64,000 nucleotides of DNA from the NCBI RefSeq assembly GCF_020410765.1, contig NZ_CP084541.1:3724501-3788500 (forward strand), in the 5' to 3' direction. The number at the start of each line of letters is the position of its first letter. Within the stretch, counting starts at the first letter, position 1. The stretch is from Streptomyces marincola. Its GTDB lineage: Bacteria > Actinomycetota > Actinomycetes > Streptomycetales > Streptomycetaceae. The translations under genes and the position numbers were made by a program. This document shows positions 56,317 to 64,000 of the stretch, piece by piece. The notes beneath the pieces were generated by a model. The model was not told where the DNA came from. It searched no databases and saw nothing but the letters and a program-made list of their open reading frames with translations.

Positions 56317-57297
56317 TCAGTGGTGCGGGTGGTGCCCTCCGCCGCCCCCTCCTCCGTGGTCGGGCGGGCCGCCGGGAACGGTGCCGTCGGCGCGCGTGAC
56401 GGTGAAGAGGCCGGCCATGCCCATGTCGGAATGGCTCTGCACGTGGCAGTGGTACATCCAGTGCCCGGGGCCGACCCCTTCACCCGCGACGACCTGGAAG
56501 CCGAACGAGTCGCCGGGGCCGCAGATCTTGTTGTCGATGACGCGACTTGAGTCGTTCTCGTCGACGAGGTACCCGGTCCTGTTGTCCGCCCAGCGGTGCC
56601 CGTGCACGTGGAAGGTGTGGTAGAACTCGCCGTGGGTGATCATGATGAACTCGCAGCGCTCACCCAGCTTCGCGGTGAAGTTCGGTGCGTCGGCGCCGCT
56701 CCTGTTGTTGATCGTCATGTCGTTGAACACGATCGTGTACTGGTGGTCGGGCAGGATGTCGCCCCGGCGCCTGACCACGAGCGGTCCGTAGAGGCCCCGT
56801 TGCAGACCCCCGGTGCCGTGGTCGGTGCCCACGACGTGGTCGTGGTAGTTCCAGTACCCGGCGCTTCCCGCGATCACGGTGCCGTCGTCGCGGCGGCCCG
56901 GCGCGTGCGAGTTCCACGTGTACAGCCGGCTTTCCCCCGGCTCGACGATGCTGTCGGTCATGCGGGTGCCGTCGCTGTCGATCGCGTAGTCGACGCCGTG
57001 CACGTGGAGGCTGACGGCCACATCGGCGTTGTTGACCAGATCGATCTGGAGGGTGTCGCCCTCGTACATTTCGAGGAGGGGGCCGGGTATGCGGGCCTCG
57101 CCCGGTTCGAGGCCGTAGCCGAGCTGCCCGTTCGGCAGGTTCTCGGCGTACATCGTGAAGCGGCGGACCTGGGCGGGAGCCGCCGCAGGCCGTCCGGCGG
57201 GGGACGCGGCGTGCGCGGCCGTCAGTCCGGTGGGAACGAGGGCCGCCACGGCGGCGCCACTGGTGAAGGATCGTCTGGAAAAGCCTGGTCGCCGCAT
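56317..57297 (-). CDS. Two-domain small laccase (SLAC-type multicopper oxidase), Tat-exported
   Basis: 326 residues from ATG 57297, with GAGGAAGG upstream. The Tat signal reads MRRPGFSRRSFTSGAAVAAL. Copper ligands are in SLHVHGVDY, YWNYHDHVVG, YHTFHVHGHRW and HWMYHCHVQSHSDMGM, the last with the His-Cys-His of the T1-T3 pathway and the axial Met. The two-domain length fits the trimeric small laccases of Streptomyces, which oxidise phenols and reduce O2 to water. An odd His-rich tail ends the protein (HGGGGGGGHHPHH). It is divergent from the ThuA-dehydrogenase gene, with 184 bp between them. Confidence 0.93.
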   Translation of the reverse strand: MRRPGFSRRSFTSGAAVAALVPTGLTAAHAASPAGRPAAAPAQVRRFTMYAENLPNGQLGYGLEPGEARIPGPLLEMYEGDTLQIDLVNNADVAVSLHVHGVDYAIDSDGTRMTDSIVEPGESRLYTWNSHAPGRRDDGTVIAGSAGYWNYHDHVVGTDHGTGGLQRGLYGPLVVRRRGDILPDHQYTIVFNDMTINNRSGADAPNFTAKLGERCEFIMITHGEFYHTFHVHGHRWADNRTGYLVDENDSSRVIDNKICGPGDSFGFQVVAGEGVGPGHWMYHCHVQSHSDMGMAGLFTVTRADGTVPGGPPDHGGGGGGGHHPHH

Positions 57298-57410
57298 GAA
57301 ATGCGCCTTCCTCGATCGGCACACGTGATCCTGACGGCGCCTCATGGTATGGGCACGCCAAGAGTTTGACCACCATCAGGACAAAGTTTCTTCAATCCTG
57401 GTCATAGTCA

Positions 57411-57439
57411 TTGGCGACTCAGCAAAAGACGTCTAGCTT
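57411..57439 (+). promoter_or_regulatory. Candidate promoter of the ThuA-dehydrogenase / cupredoxin operon
   Basis: TTGGCG (57411-57416), a 17-bp spacer and TAGCTT (57434-57439) lie 42 bp ahead of the ATG at 57482. The surrounding 57360-57440 stretch is unusually AT-rich for this window and also contains the imperfect dyad CCATCAGGA / TCCTGGT, a possible operator shared with the laccase gene. Confidence 0.4.
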
Positions 57440-57481
57440 CCTAGGGCGTTGCTGCTGTCACCTGAAAGGGGCTGGCGAGCT

Positions 57482-59887
57482 ATGGGCCGCAAGCCACAGG
57501 TTGTGGCACTCGCTGCGACCATGACCCTCGCGCTGCTGGGCACGGTCCCGGCCGCCGCGCAGGACGAGGAGAGGAGAGCGGCGCCGCCGGGCGGCCAGGA
57601 CCCGTTGGTGCTGGTGTTCCACGCCGAGGACGCGCCCGAGGACAGAACGCTGGCCGGGGTCCGGGCCATCGAGGCACTGGGCGCCGAGGGCCCGGCCGCC
57701 GAGCACTTCGCGGTCGACGTCACGAGCGACCCGGCGGACTTCACCACGGCCGGCCTGCTCGACTACAACGCCGTCGTCTTCCTGTCCACGGACGGCGCCG
57801 TGCTGAACGCGAACCAGGAAGCCGCGCTCCAGACCTACGTGCGGCTCGGCGGCGGATTCGTCGGCATCCACGACGCCGCGCTCGCCCAGCCGGAATCCGA
57901 GTGGTTCACCGGCCTCATCGGCTCCCGCCCCGACGCCGCGAGCCCGGACGACGTTCAGACCGCCGTCGTCGAGGTCGGCGACCGCGTCAACCCGGCGACC
58001 CGGGGGCTGCCCGTCGAATGGGCCAAGCGCGACGTCTGGTTCAACTGGGAGTCGAACCCGAGCGGCCAGGTGCACACCGTGGCCCGCGTGCGGGAGAGCA
58101 CCTACGAGCCCGGCGACACCGCCGAGGGCTGGGACCACCCGATCTCGTGGTGCCGCGACTACGACGGCGGGCGTTCGTTCTACACCGGCATGGGCGGCAC
58201 CGCGCAGAGCTTCTCGGAGAACAACTTCCGCAAGCACCTGCGCGGCGCGCTGCTGTGGACCAGCCGCCTCGCGCGCGCCGACTGCCAGGCCACGATCGAC
58301 GACAACTACGCGGCCGAACGCCTCACCGAGCCCAACGCGCCGCAGTCCCTCGACCAGATCGGCGAGCCGCACGGCCTCGACATCGCGGACGACGGCCGGG
58401 TGTTCTACATCGGCCGCGGCGGGCAGTGGACCAACGCGCCCGTCGTCACCGACTGGGCCGACCCGGACATCGGCCTCGGCCCCGGGACCGTGCACGTCTA
58501 CGACCCGGCGACCGACGAGGTGACGCTGGCCGCCACCCTTGAGGTCTTCGGCAACAAGGGCGGCGGCGGCGAACTCGTCAAGAACGAGGAAGGGCTCGTC
58601 GGCATCGTCCTCGACCCCGACTTCGACGACAACCAGTGGGTCTACCTGCACTGGACGCCGCACTCCGAGATCGACCGCGAGACCCACACCGGCGAACGGC
58701 GCGTCTCCCGGTTCACGTTCGACGAGGCGAGCGGCACCCTCGACCTCGCCTCGGAACAGGTCCTGCTGTCCTGGCAGGTGCAGATCCACAGCTGCTGCCA
58801 CGCGGGCGGCGGTATGGACTTCGACTCCGAGGGCAACCTGTACATCGCCACCGGCGACACCAACTCCTCGCAGTTCAGCGGCGGCTTCTCGGGCAACAAC
58901 CCGGAGCCGGAGTTCGCGGGCGTCTCGTTCGCGGACGCGCGCCGCACCGCGGGCAACACCAACAACCTCAACGGCAAGATCCTGCGCATCCACCCCGAGG
59001 ACGACGGGACCTACACCATCCCCGAGGGCAACCTGTTCACGGGCGAGGAGGAGGGCGGCGGCAAGACCCGCGCCGAGATCTACGTGATGGGCGTGCGCAA
59101 CCCGGCCCGCATCGCGATCGACCCGCAGACCGACTGGCTCTACGCCGGCTGGGTCGGGCCCGACGCGCCCGAGCCGAGTCCGACGTGGGGGCCCGCGAAG
59201 TACGACACGTTCGCCGTCATCACCGAGGCCGGCAACCGCGGCTGGCCCTACTGCATGGGCAACAGCCAGCCCTATCGCGACCGCAACCTCCCCGACCCGG
59301 AGCAGCCGCTCGACTGGTACGACTGCGACGCGCCGAGGAACGAGTCCCCGCACAACGACGGCCTGGTGGACCTGCCGCCCGTCACCGACAACAACATCTG
59401 GTACGCCCCGCAGGGCGGCGCCCCCGACTTCCCGCGCGACGCCGACGGCGTGCCGAGCTACGAGCTGGACGAGCAGTTCCTGCGGCTGCCGTGGCTCACC
59501 GGCGGCGGACAGGCCGCCATGAACGGGCCCGTCTACCGGCACGACGACGAGAGCGGCAGCGACGTCGCCTGGCCCGCCTACTGGGACGGCAAGTGGTTCG
59601 TCGGCGACCTCTACGACGCCGACCAGCCGCGGCACGCGGTCGTGATGGACCCCTCCAACGTCGCGGGCGGCGGCCTCCCGGTGCACGCCGACGGCCTTGA
59701 CGGCATCATCCCCGTCGGTGAGGGCGGCATCCGCAACCTCATGGACTGGAAGTTCGCGCCCGACGGCTCGCTGTACCTGCTCGACTACGGCCGCGGCTTC
59801 TTCAACGCCGACCAGCACTCCGCGCTCTGGCGCGTCACCTACACGGGCGGGCCCGCCACCCCGCTCCCCGCAGACCTGGCCCGCTGA
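57482..59887 (+). CDS. Secreted ThuA-domain / PQQ-type sugar dehydrogenase fusion
   Basis: 801 residues from ATG 57482. A signal peptide (VVALAATMTLALLGTVPAAAQ) is followed by a ThuA-like class I glutamine-amidotransferase fold (residues 35-275: VLVFHAEDAPEDRTLAGVRA, GGGFVGIHDAAL, SFYTGMGGT) and a six-bladed GSDH/SorB-type propeller (residues 290-795: GEPHGLDIADDGRVFYIGRG, NNLNGKILRIHPEDDG, EIYVMGVRNPARIAIDP). ThuA proteins are linked to 3-keto-sugar metabolism, and GSDH propellers commonly bind PQQ. Substrate unknown. It is followed 41 bp later by the cupredoxin-DUF1080 gene. Confidence 0.85.
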   Translation: MGRKPQVVALAATMTLALLGTVPAAAQDEERRAAPPGGQDPLVLVFHAEDAPEDRTLAGVRAIEALGAEGPAAEHFAVDVTSDPADFTTAGLLDYNAVVFLSTDGAVLNANQEAALQTYVRLGGGFVGIHDAALAQPESEWFTGLIGSRPDAASPDDVQTAVVEVGDRVNPATRGLPVEWAKRDVWFNWESNPSGQVHTVARVRESTYEPGDTAEGWDHPISWCRDYDGGRSFYTGMGGTAQSFSENNFRKHLRGALLWTSRLARADCQATIDDNYAAERLTEPNAPQSLDQIGEPHGLDIADDGRVFYIGRGGQWTNAPVVTDWADPDIGLGPGTVHVYDPATDEVTLAATLEVFGNKGGGGELVKNEEGLVGIVLDPDFDDNQWVYLHWTPHSEIDRETHTGERRVSRFTFDEASGTLDLASEQVLLSWQVQIHSCCHAGGGMDFDSEGNLYIATGDTNSSQFSGGFSGNNPEPEFAGVSFADARRTAGNTNNLNGKILRIHPEDDGTYTIPEGNLFTGEEEGGGKTRAEIYVMGVRNPARIAIDPQTDWLYAGWVGPDAPEPSPTWGPAKYDTFAVITEAGNRGWPYCMGNSQPYRDRNLPDPEQPLDWYDCDAPRNESPHNDGLVDLPPVTDNNIWYAPQGGAPDFPRDADGVPSYELDEQFLRLPWLTGGGQAAMNGPVYRHDDESGSDVAWPAYWDGKWFVGDLYDADQPRHAVVMDPSNVAGGGLPVHADGLDGIIPVGEGGIRNLMDWKFAPDGSLYLLDYGRGFFNADQHSALWRVTYTGGPATPLPADLAR

Positions 59888-59928
59888 TCCGAGCCCGCGG
59901 CAACGTCGCGAGAAGGACGGAAGGACGC

Positions 59929-61926
59929 ATGACGCACGGCAGCCTCCCCGGGCCAGCACCCCGGGGCAGCAGACTCCTCCACCACAACCCGGCCACCCGC
60001 CGCACGCTGGTCCTCCTGGTCGCCCTCTGCCTGGGGGCGCTCACCCTGGTCTCCGGCCCCGGCGCCCGGGCCCAGCAGCCCGGCGGCGGCGCCGAGCCGG
60101 CCGCCGAGCAGGTCCTGACCTGGACGGCCGACAACGACATCAACCGCTACCTCACCCAGCCCACCACCGCCGTCGCCGGCGAGGCGACGCTCGTCTTCGA
60201 GAACAGCGCGGCCACAGGCAACACCACGAGCATGCCGCACACCCTGACGTTCGACACCACCAACCCCGACTACAACAACGACGTCGACGTCAACATCATG
60301 GCCAACCCCAACGACGTGAACGGCGGTCGCTGGGAGGTCGACGTCGTCCTGACCCCCGGCACCTACCGCTTCTTCTGCGCCATCCCGGGCCACGGCGCGA
60401 TGCAGGGCGAACTCGTCGTCACCGAGGGCGACGGCGGTGGCGGCGAGGACACCACGCCGCCCGAGGTGACGGCGGCCGTCGAGGGCGAGCAGAACGCCGA
60501 CGGCGCCTACATCGGCAGCGCCACCGTCTCCCTCACGGCCACCGACGAGGGCTCGGGCGTCGACGGCATCGAGTACGCCGTGAACGGCGAGGAGTTCGCC
60601 CCCTACGAGAGCCCCGTCGTGCTCGGCATTCCGGGCGACCACACCGTCGCCTACCGGGCCACCGACGTGGCGGGCAACGTCTCCGAGGAGCAGGAGACGA
60701 GCGTGACCGTGGTCGAGCCGTCGGGCGAGGACACCACGCCGCCCGAGGTGGCCGCGACCGTCGAGGGTGAGCAGGACGCCGACGGCAACTACGTCACCAT
60801 GGCCACCGTGTCCCTCACCGCCACCGACACCGGGTCAGGCGTCGCGGGCATCGAGTACGCCACGGGCGGCGAGGAGTTCCTGCCCTACACCGAGCCGGTC
60901 ATGGTGCACAGCGTCGGCGAGCACACCGTCACCTACCGGGCCACGGACAACGCCGGCAACTCGTCGGAGACCGGAAGCGTGACGTTCACGGTCGTCGAGG
61001 AGGACCAGGGCCCCGGCGAGCCGCCGCCACCGGACTGCCCGGAGTCCGACGACCGGCCGCTGGTCGTCGTCGGGGACGAGTGGACGAACGTCCCCAACCG
61101 CACCGACCGCCACGGCTGCACCGTCAACGAGCGCATCGAGGACGAGGCGCCCTGGTCGTCCAACGGCTCCTTCCAGAACCACGTCCGGCAGGTCACGGCG
61201 GCCATGATCGACGACGGCGTCATCGACCGGCGCGGCGCCGAGGAGATCCAGGAGGCCGCCGACCGCTCCAGCATCGGAGACCCCGGCAACCGGGACGGCT
61301 ACCAGCGGATCTTCACCGGGACCGCGCAGTCGCTCGACCGCTGGTCGCACGTCGGCGGCGGCGCGTTCGGCCTCAACGACGACGGATCGATCACCAGCAG
61401 CGACACCGTCGGCGGCATGGGCATGCTGTGGTTCCCCGAGCAGCCCTACGAGGACTTCGTGCTGCGCATGAAGTGGCGCGACGACGCGCCTGGCACCCGC
61501 TCGGCCAACAGCGGCGTGTTCGTCGGCTTCCCGCGCGTCCACGACCACCCCGAGGAGTCACGGCCGGAATGGGTGGCGATCAAGTACGGCCACGAGATCC
61601 AGATCTACGACGACGCGTTCGGGGACCAGTACAAGACGGGCTCCGTCTACGGCTTCGACCTCGTCAACCGCGGTGAGGCCCTGACCACCCCGAAGGGCAC
61701 CTGGAACGACTACGAGATCCGCGTCGTGGACCAGCACTACACCGTGTACCGCAACGGGCTGCTGGTCAACGAGTTCACCAACGCGCCCGGCCAGCTGTTC
61801 TCCCCGCCGCGCGCCGACGACCCGGGCACCGACGGGCGGCAGCGCGACGCCGGGTACATCGGGTTGCAGACGCACGGCACGTCCGACGTGATCTCGTTCC
61901 GCGACATCCGCGTCAAACCCCTGTAA
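59929..61926 (+). CDS. Secreted cupredoxin - Ig-like x2 - DUF1080 (3-keto-glycoside hydrolase) fusion
   Basis: 665 residues from ATG 59929 (AAGGAC upstream). Signal peptide, then a plastocyanin-like domain (residues 60-168) with complete type 1 copper ligands His104, Cys150, His155 and Met158 (MPHTLTF, FFCAIPGHGAMQG). Two Ig-like/OmpL47-type repeats follow (about 172-260 and 268-355: DTTPPEVTAAVEGEQ, SLTATDEGSGVDGIEYA). The C-terminal region (about 430-665) is DUF1080/PF06439 (DGSITSSDTVGGMGMLWF, NDYEIRVVDQHYTVYRNGLL). PF06439 includes enzymes that cleave 3-keto-glycosides. It is in an operon with the ThuA-dehydrogenase gene. Confidence 0.85.
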   Translation: MTHGSLPGPAPRGSRLLHHNPATRRTLVLLVALCLGALTLVSGPGARAQQPGGGAEPAAEQVLTWTADNDINRYLTQPTTAVAGEATLVFENSAATGNTTSMPHTLTFDTTNPDYNNDVDVNIMANPNDVNGGRWEVDVVLTPGTYRFFCAIPGHGAMQGELVVTEGDGGGGEDTTPPEVTAAVEGEQNADGAYIGSATVSLTATDEGSGVDGIEYAVNGEEFAPYESPVVLGIPGDHTVAYRATDVAGNVSEEQETSVTVVEPSGEDTTPPEVAATVEGEQDADGNYVTMATVSLTATDTGSGVAGIEYATGGEEFLPYTEPVMVHSVGEHTVTYRATDNAGNSSETGSVTFTVVEEDQGPGEPPPPDCPESDDRPLVVVGDEWTNVPNRTDRHGCTVNERIEDEAPWSSNGSFQNHVRQVTAAMIDDGVIDRRGAEEIQEAADRSSIGDPGNRDGYQRIFTGTAQSLDRWSHVGGGAFGLNDDGSITSSDTVGGMGMLWFPEQPYEDFVLRMKWRDDAPGTRSANSGVFVGFPRVHDHPEESRPEWVAIKYGHEIQIYDDAFGDQYKTGSVYGFDLVNRGEALTTPKGTWNDYEIRVVDQHYTVYRNGLLVNEFTNAPGQLFSPPRADDPGTDGRQRDAGYIGLQTHGTSDVISFRDIRVKPL

Positions 61927-61952
61927 CCGACCACCTCCCGCACCCCCCACAG

Positions 61953-61989
61953 GACCGGGGCCCGCCGCAGCCTGCGGCGGGCCCCGGTC
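61953..61989. terminator. Bidirectional hairpin terminator
   Basis: GACCGGGGCCCGCCGCAG (61953-61970) pairs with CTGCGGCGGGCCCCGGTC (61972-61989). It lies between the converging cupredoxin-fusion gene (stop at 61926) and the GH5 gene (stop at 61998), so it can end transcription from both sides. Confidence 0.85.
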
Positions 61990-61997
61990 TGGTGCGG

Positions 61998-63713
61998 TCA
62001 GGCCACGGTGCCGGTGACCTGGTTCCCGGACTTGACCACGTCATAGGTCACGGTCGCCCCGCTCCAGTAGTGGAACGTCAGCGTCACCCGCCGCCCGTCC
62101 GCCACCTCCGCGAAGAACGCCGGCGTCAGCGTCGTGGACCCGCCCGCGTAGTCAGGCGCGAACGCGACGTCGAACTCCTTGAACGGCGTCCAGTTGTGCG
62201 GGCCCGCGTTCGTCCCGTCCTCGTACACCGCCTCCATCGTCGCCAGCCGGTCGCCCCGGAAGTCGGTCGGCACGGCGAACGCGTCCGTCGTCCCCGAGGC
62301 GTCCGCGAGCACCGGCCGGTCGTAGGTGATCAGGTCGATCCGCCACGGCTCGCCCTTCGAGAAGTGCGCGGTGAGCTGGGCGTTCGTGCCGTACTCCCGG
62401 TCCCCGTCCAGCCGGGCGAGCAGCCGGGCCCGCAGCGTCAGCTCGTTGCCCTGGACGACGTAGTCCGTCCCGCGCCGCAGCCGGTCGCCGTCGTGGCTCA
62501 GCCCGGTGAACCTGGTGCCGTTGAGGTTCAGCGTCAGCCGCTGATCGGTCACGGGCGCCGAACGCTCGCTGAACACCTGGTCGGACGACGCCGTCCCCGA
62601 ACGCCCGCGCCAGCTCGACTCGATGTGACCGAACAACTCCGCGTCGTTCCACGTGAAACCAGTCCGGTGGAAGTGCTGCCCGTTGTCCCACAGCATCGTC
62701 GTGACGCCGTGCGTGCGGGCGTAGTGACCGAAGAGTTCGAAGAACTTCAGCTTCTCGCCCTGCTGCACCGTGCCGGTGTGCCGGTCGAAGCCGAGCAACC
62801 CGTACTCACCGATCACCACCGGGATGCCCCGCGCGACGAACGTGTCGCGGACCCGCTGGAACATGCCCGTCATGTCGTCCCGCGCGACCTCGTCGAACCG
62901 GGTGCCGCCCGCGACGTTCACGCTGAACGGCCAGTAGCCGTAGTAGTGGACGGTCGCGATCAGGTTCGGATCGTCCAGCACGTCGAACGTCGCCATCAGC
63001 TCGTCGAGCCGCGCCTGGTCGGCCGAGGTGTGCAGCGAGGGCAGCACCAGCAGCCGGTCGTCGTTCCTGCCGCCGGAACCGCGCACGATCTCGTGGAACG
63101 AGGTGTTCAACTCGTGCAGCAGCTCGGCGTTCTCCGCGTCCCCCGAGGAGCCGCTGAACTGCGGCTCGTTGACGCTCTCGAACACCAGCCGGTCCGGCGC
63201 GTCCCGGAACCGCTCGGCCAGCTGCTCCCACATCGCGTCGTACCGCGCGCGGACCCCCTCGCGGTCGGCCGGCATGCTGGAGATCCACTGCCACGAGTCG
63301 TGGTGGATGTTCAGCATCACCCAGAACCCGTCGTCCAGCGCCCAGTCGACCACCTCGGCCACCCGGTCCAGATGATCGGGATCGAGCGCGTGGTCACCCG
63401 GGGCCTGGTGCTGGCCCCAGGTGACGGGTATCCGGATGCTGTTGAAGCCCTGAGCCCTGACGTTCTCCAGCAACTCCTCGGTGATCCTCGGGTTGCCCCA
63501 CGCGGTCTCGTCCGCGCCGACGGCGTCGAGCGAGTTGCCGAGATTCCAGCCGGGCTGCATCGCCTCGACCGCGTCCATCGCGTCGGCCTTGTGGCCGCCG
63601 CGTCCCGGCCCGGCGTCCGGCGCGGCCGACGCCGCGCCGGATGAGGCCATCACCAGGGCCAGGCCGCCGGCGGCCAGGCTCACCCACCTGCGGAACGTTC
63701 GGAAACCATTCAT
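61998..63713 (-). CDS. Secreted GH5 endoglucanase with C-terminal CBM_X2/CBM46-type modules
   Basis: 571 residues from ATG 63713, with a signal peptide (RRWVSLAAGGLALVMASSGA to ASA). The GH5 barrel has MQPGWNLGNSLDAVGADETA, the acid/base Glu183 in FESVNEPQF and the nucleophile Glu303 in VVIGEYGLLGFD. The layout and the DETAWGNP region fit subfamily GH5_4. Two beta-rich modules follow (about 390-475 and 480-571: RLTLNLNGTRFTGLSHDGDR, VTLTFHYWSGATVTYDVV), like the CBM_X2-CBM46 pair of Bacillus Cel5B. Expected activity is on beta-1,4-glucan or xyloglucan. Confidence 0.93.
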   Translation of the reverse strand: MNGFRTFRRWVSLAAGGLALVMASSGAASAAPDAGPGRGGHKADAMDAVEAMQPGWNLGNSLDAVGADETAWGNPRITEELLENVRAQGFNSIRIPVTWGQHQAPGDHALDPDHLDRVAEVVDWALDDGFWVMLNIHHDSWQWISSMPADREGVRARYDAMWEQLAERFRDAPDRLVFESVNEPQFSGSSGDAENAELLHELNTSFHEIVRGSGGRNDDRLLVLPSLHTSADQARLDELMATFDVLDDPNLIATVHYYGYWPFSVNVAGGTRFDEVARDDMTGMFQRVRDTFVARGIPVVIGEYGLLGFDRHTGTVQQGEKLKFFELFGHYARTHGVTTMLWDNGQHFHRTGFTWNDAELFGHIESSWRGRSGTASSDQVFSERSAPVTDQRLTLNLNGTRFTGLSHDGDRLRRGTDYVVQGNELTLRARLLARLDGDREYGTNAQLTAHFSKGEPWRIDLITYDRPVLADASGTTDAFAVPTDFRGDRLATMEAVYEDGTNAGPHNWTPFKEFDVAFAPDYAGGSTTLTPAFFAEVADGRRVTLTFHYWSGATVTYDVVKSGNQVTGTVA

Positions 63714-63775
63714 GACGCCCCTTCATCCTGCTGCGGAAAGGAACGGGCGGCCCGCCCCGGAGCCACCCGCGGGCG

Positions 63776-63804
63776 ATAGTGACAGTGCGCCGTCAACCGC
63801 ACAA
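63776..63804 (-). promoter_or_regulatory. Candidate promoter of the GH5 gene
   Basis: Read on the minus strand: TTGTGC (63804-63799), a 17-bp spacer and CACTAT (63781-63776), about 60 bp ahead of the start codon at 63713. No 14-bp CebR-type palindrome was found nearby. An AAGGAA site occurs at about 63738 but is too far from the start to be its ribosome-binding site. Confidence 0.35.
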
Positions 63805-63855
63805 GAGTCGCGTCCTGTGGTTTCTGAAGCCTCGCCCCCGCGCCGCCGGGTTGGG

Positions 63856-64000
63856 TCAGCCCTCGACGAGCTTCGCGAAGTCGGGGGCGTAGGCGGCCAT
63901 CCAGTGCGGACGCAGCCGGTAGTACACCACGGCGTTCTCCCAGTCGAAGGCGTGGTCGCCGTAGAAGTCCTTGACGTATGCGAGGAACTCCGGCCAGGCC
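63856..64000 (-). CDS. Unidentified protein, C-terminal end (partial)
   Basis: The last 47 codons and stop of a minus-strand gene whose start lies beyond the right edge. It reads AWPEFLAYVKDFYGDHAFDW then ENAVVYYRLRPHWMAAYAPD and FAKLVEG. Aromatic-rich and with normal codon use, so probably real. I do not recognise the family and will not guess a function. Confidence 0.5.
   Translation of the reverse strand, partial: AWPEFLAYVKDFYGDHAFDWENAVVYYRLRPHWMAAYAPDFAKLVEG

Noticed and set aside
1..64000. tRNA, rRNA, CRISPR arrays and insertion sequences
   Set aside because: No cloverleaf, rRNA-like stretch, regularly spaced repeat-spacer array or transposase was seen. The tandem arrays found have no unique spacers.

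Overview
The window is high-GC actinobacterial DNA. Third codon positions are almost all G/C, GTG starts are common, and genes are often joined by ATGA/GTGA overlaps. A Streptomyces-type ESX locus, a type II polyketide cluster, DesK/NarL two-component pairs, a two-domain laccase and a GH19 chitinase under a DasR-like site all point to Streptomyces or a close relative. No rRNA, tRNA, CRISPR array or insertion sequence was found.

Layout. 1-4.4 kb: start of a secreted haloperoxidase-like gene (cut by the left edge), a VOC-fold protein and a large AAA-ATPase regulator. 4.4-31.2 kb: an aromatic polyketide-aminosugar cluster, nearly all on the minus strand. It has a DrrA/DrrB-type exporter, a phage-like zinc-finger/HTH pair, a starter-unit cassette (acyltransferase, KAS III-like protein with Ser in place of Cys, ACP), two glycosyltransferases, RmlA/RmlB, and a core in the order known from angucycline clusters: oxygenase, TcmI-type cyclase, KS-alpha, KS-beta, ketoreductase, aromatase, oxygenase. 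The rest of the sugar pathway follows (3,5-epimerase, 3-aminotransferase, N-methyltransferase, 4-ketoreductase, 2,3-dehydratase), then a DesK/NarL pair and a StrR/NovG-type regulator. My inference is an angucycline-like aglycone primed by a non-acetate starter, probably propionyl, carrying a 2,3,6-trideoxy-3-(di)methylamino-L-hexose of the rhodosamine type. The single ACP sits with the starter cassette instead of between KS-beta and KR.

31.2-37.5 kb: a two-module sensor kinase, RidA with a divergent HxlR regulator, a Phd/RelE toxin-antitoxin pair, an orphan PCMT-like methyltransferase and a LuxR-type response regulator. 37.5-55 kb: a complete ESX/type VII secretion locus, read on the minus strand from two WXG100 proteins and several larger candidate substrates through eccC, eccD, mycP, eccB and eccE. 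A 41-residue mini-ORF couples eccC to eccD. A repeat-containing lipoprotein gene lies upstream. 55-64 kb: secreted glycan enzymes (GH19 chitinase, Tat-exported small laccase, ThuA-PQQ-type sugar dehydrogenase, cupredoxin-Ig-DUF1080 fusion, GH5 endoglucanase) and the end of an unidentified gene.

Two things stand out. The first is a possible extracellular oxidative route for 3-keto-sugars in which dehydrogenase, blue-copper domain and laccase sit together. The second is the repeated presence of unrelated short tandem repeats (10-22 bp units) at gene junctions in the polyketide cluster.
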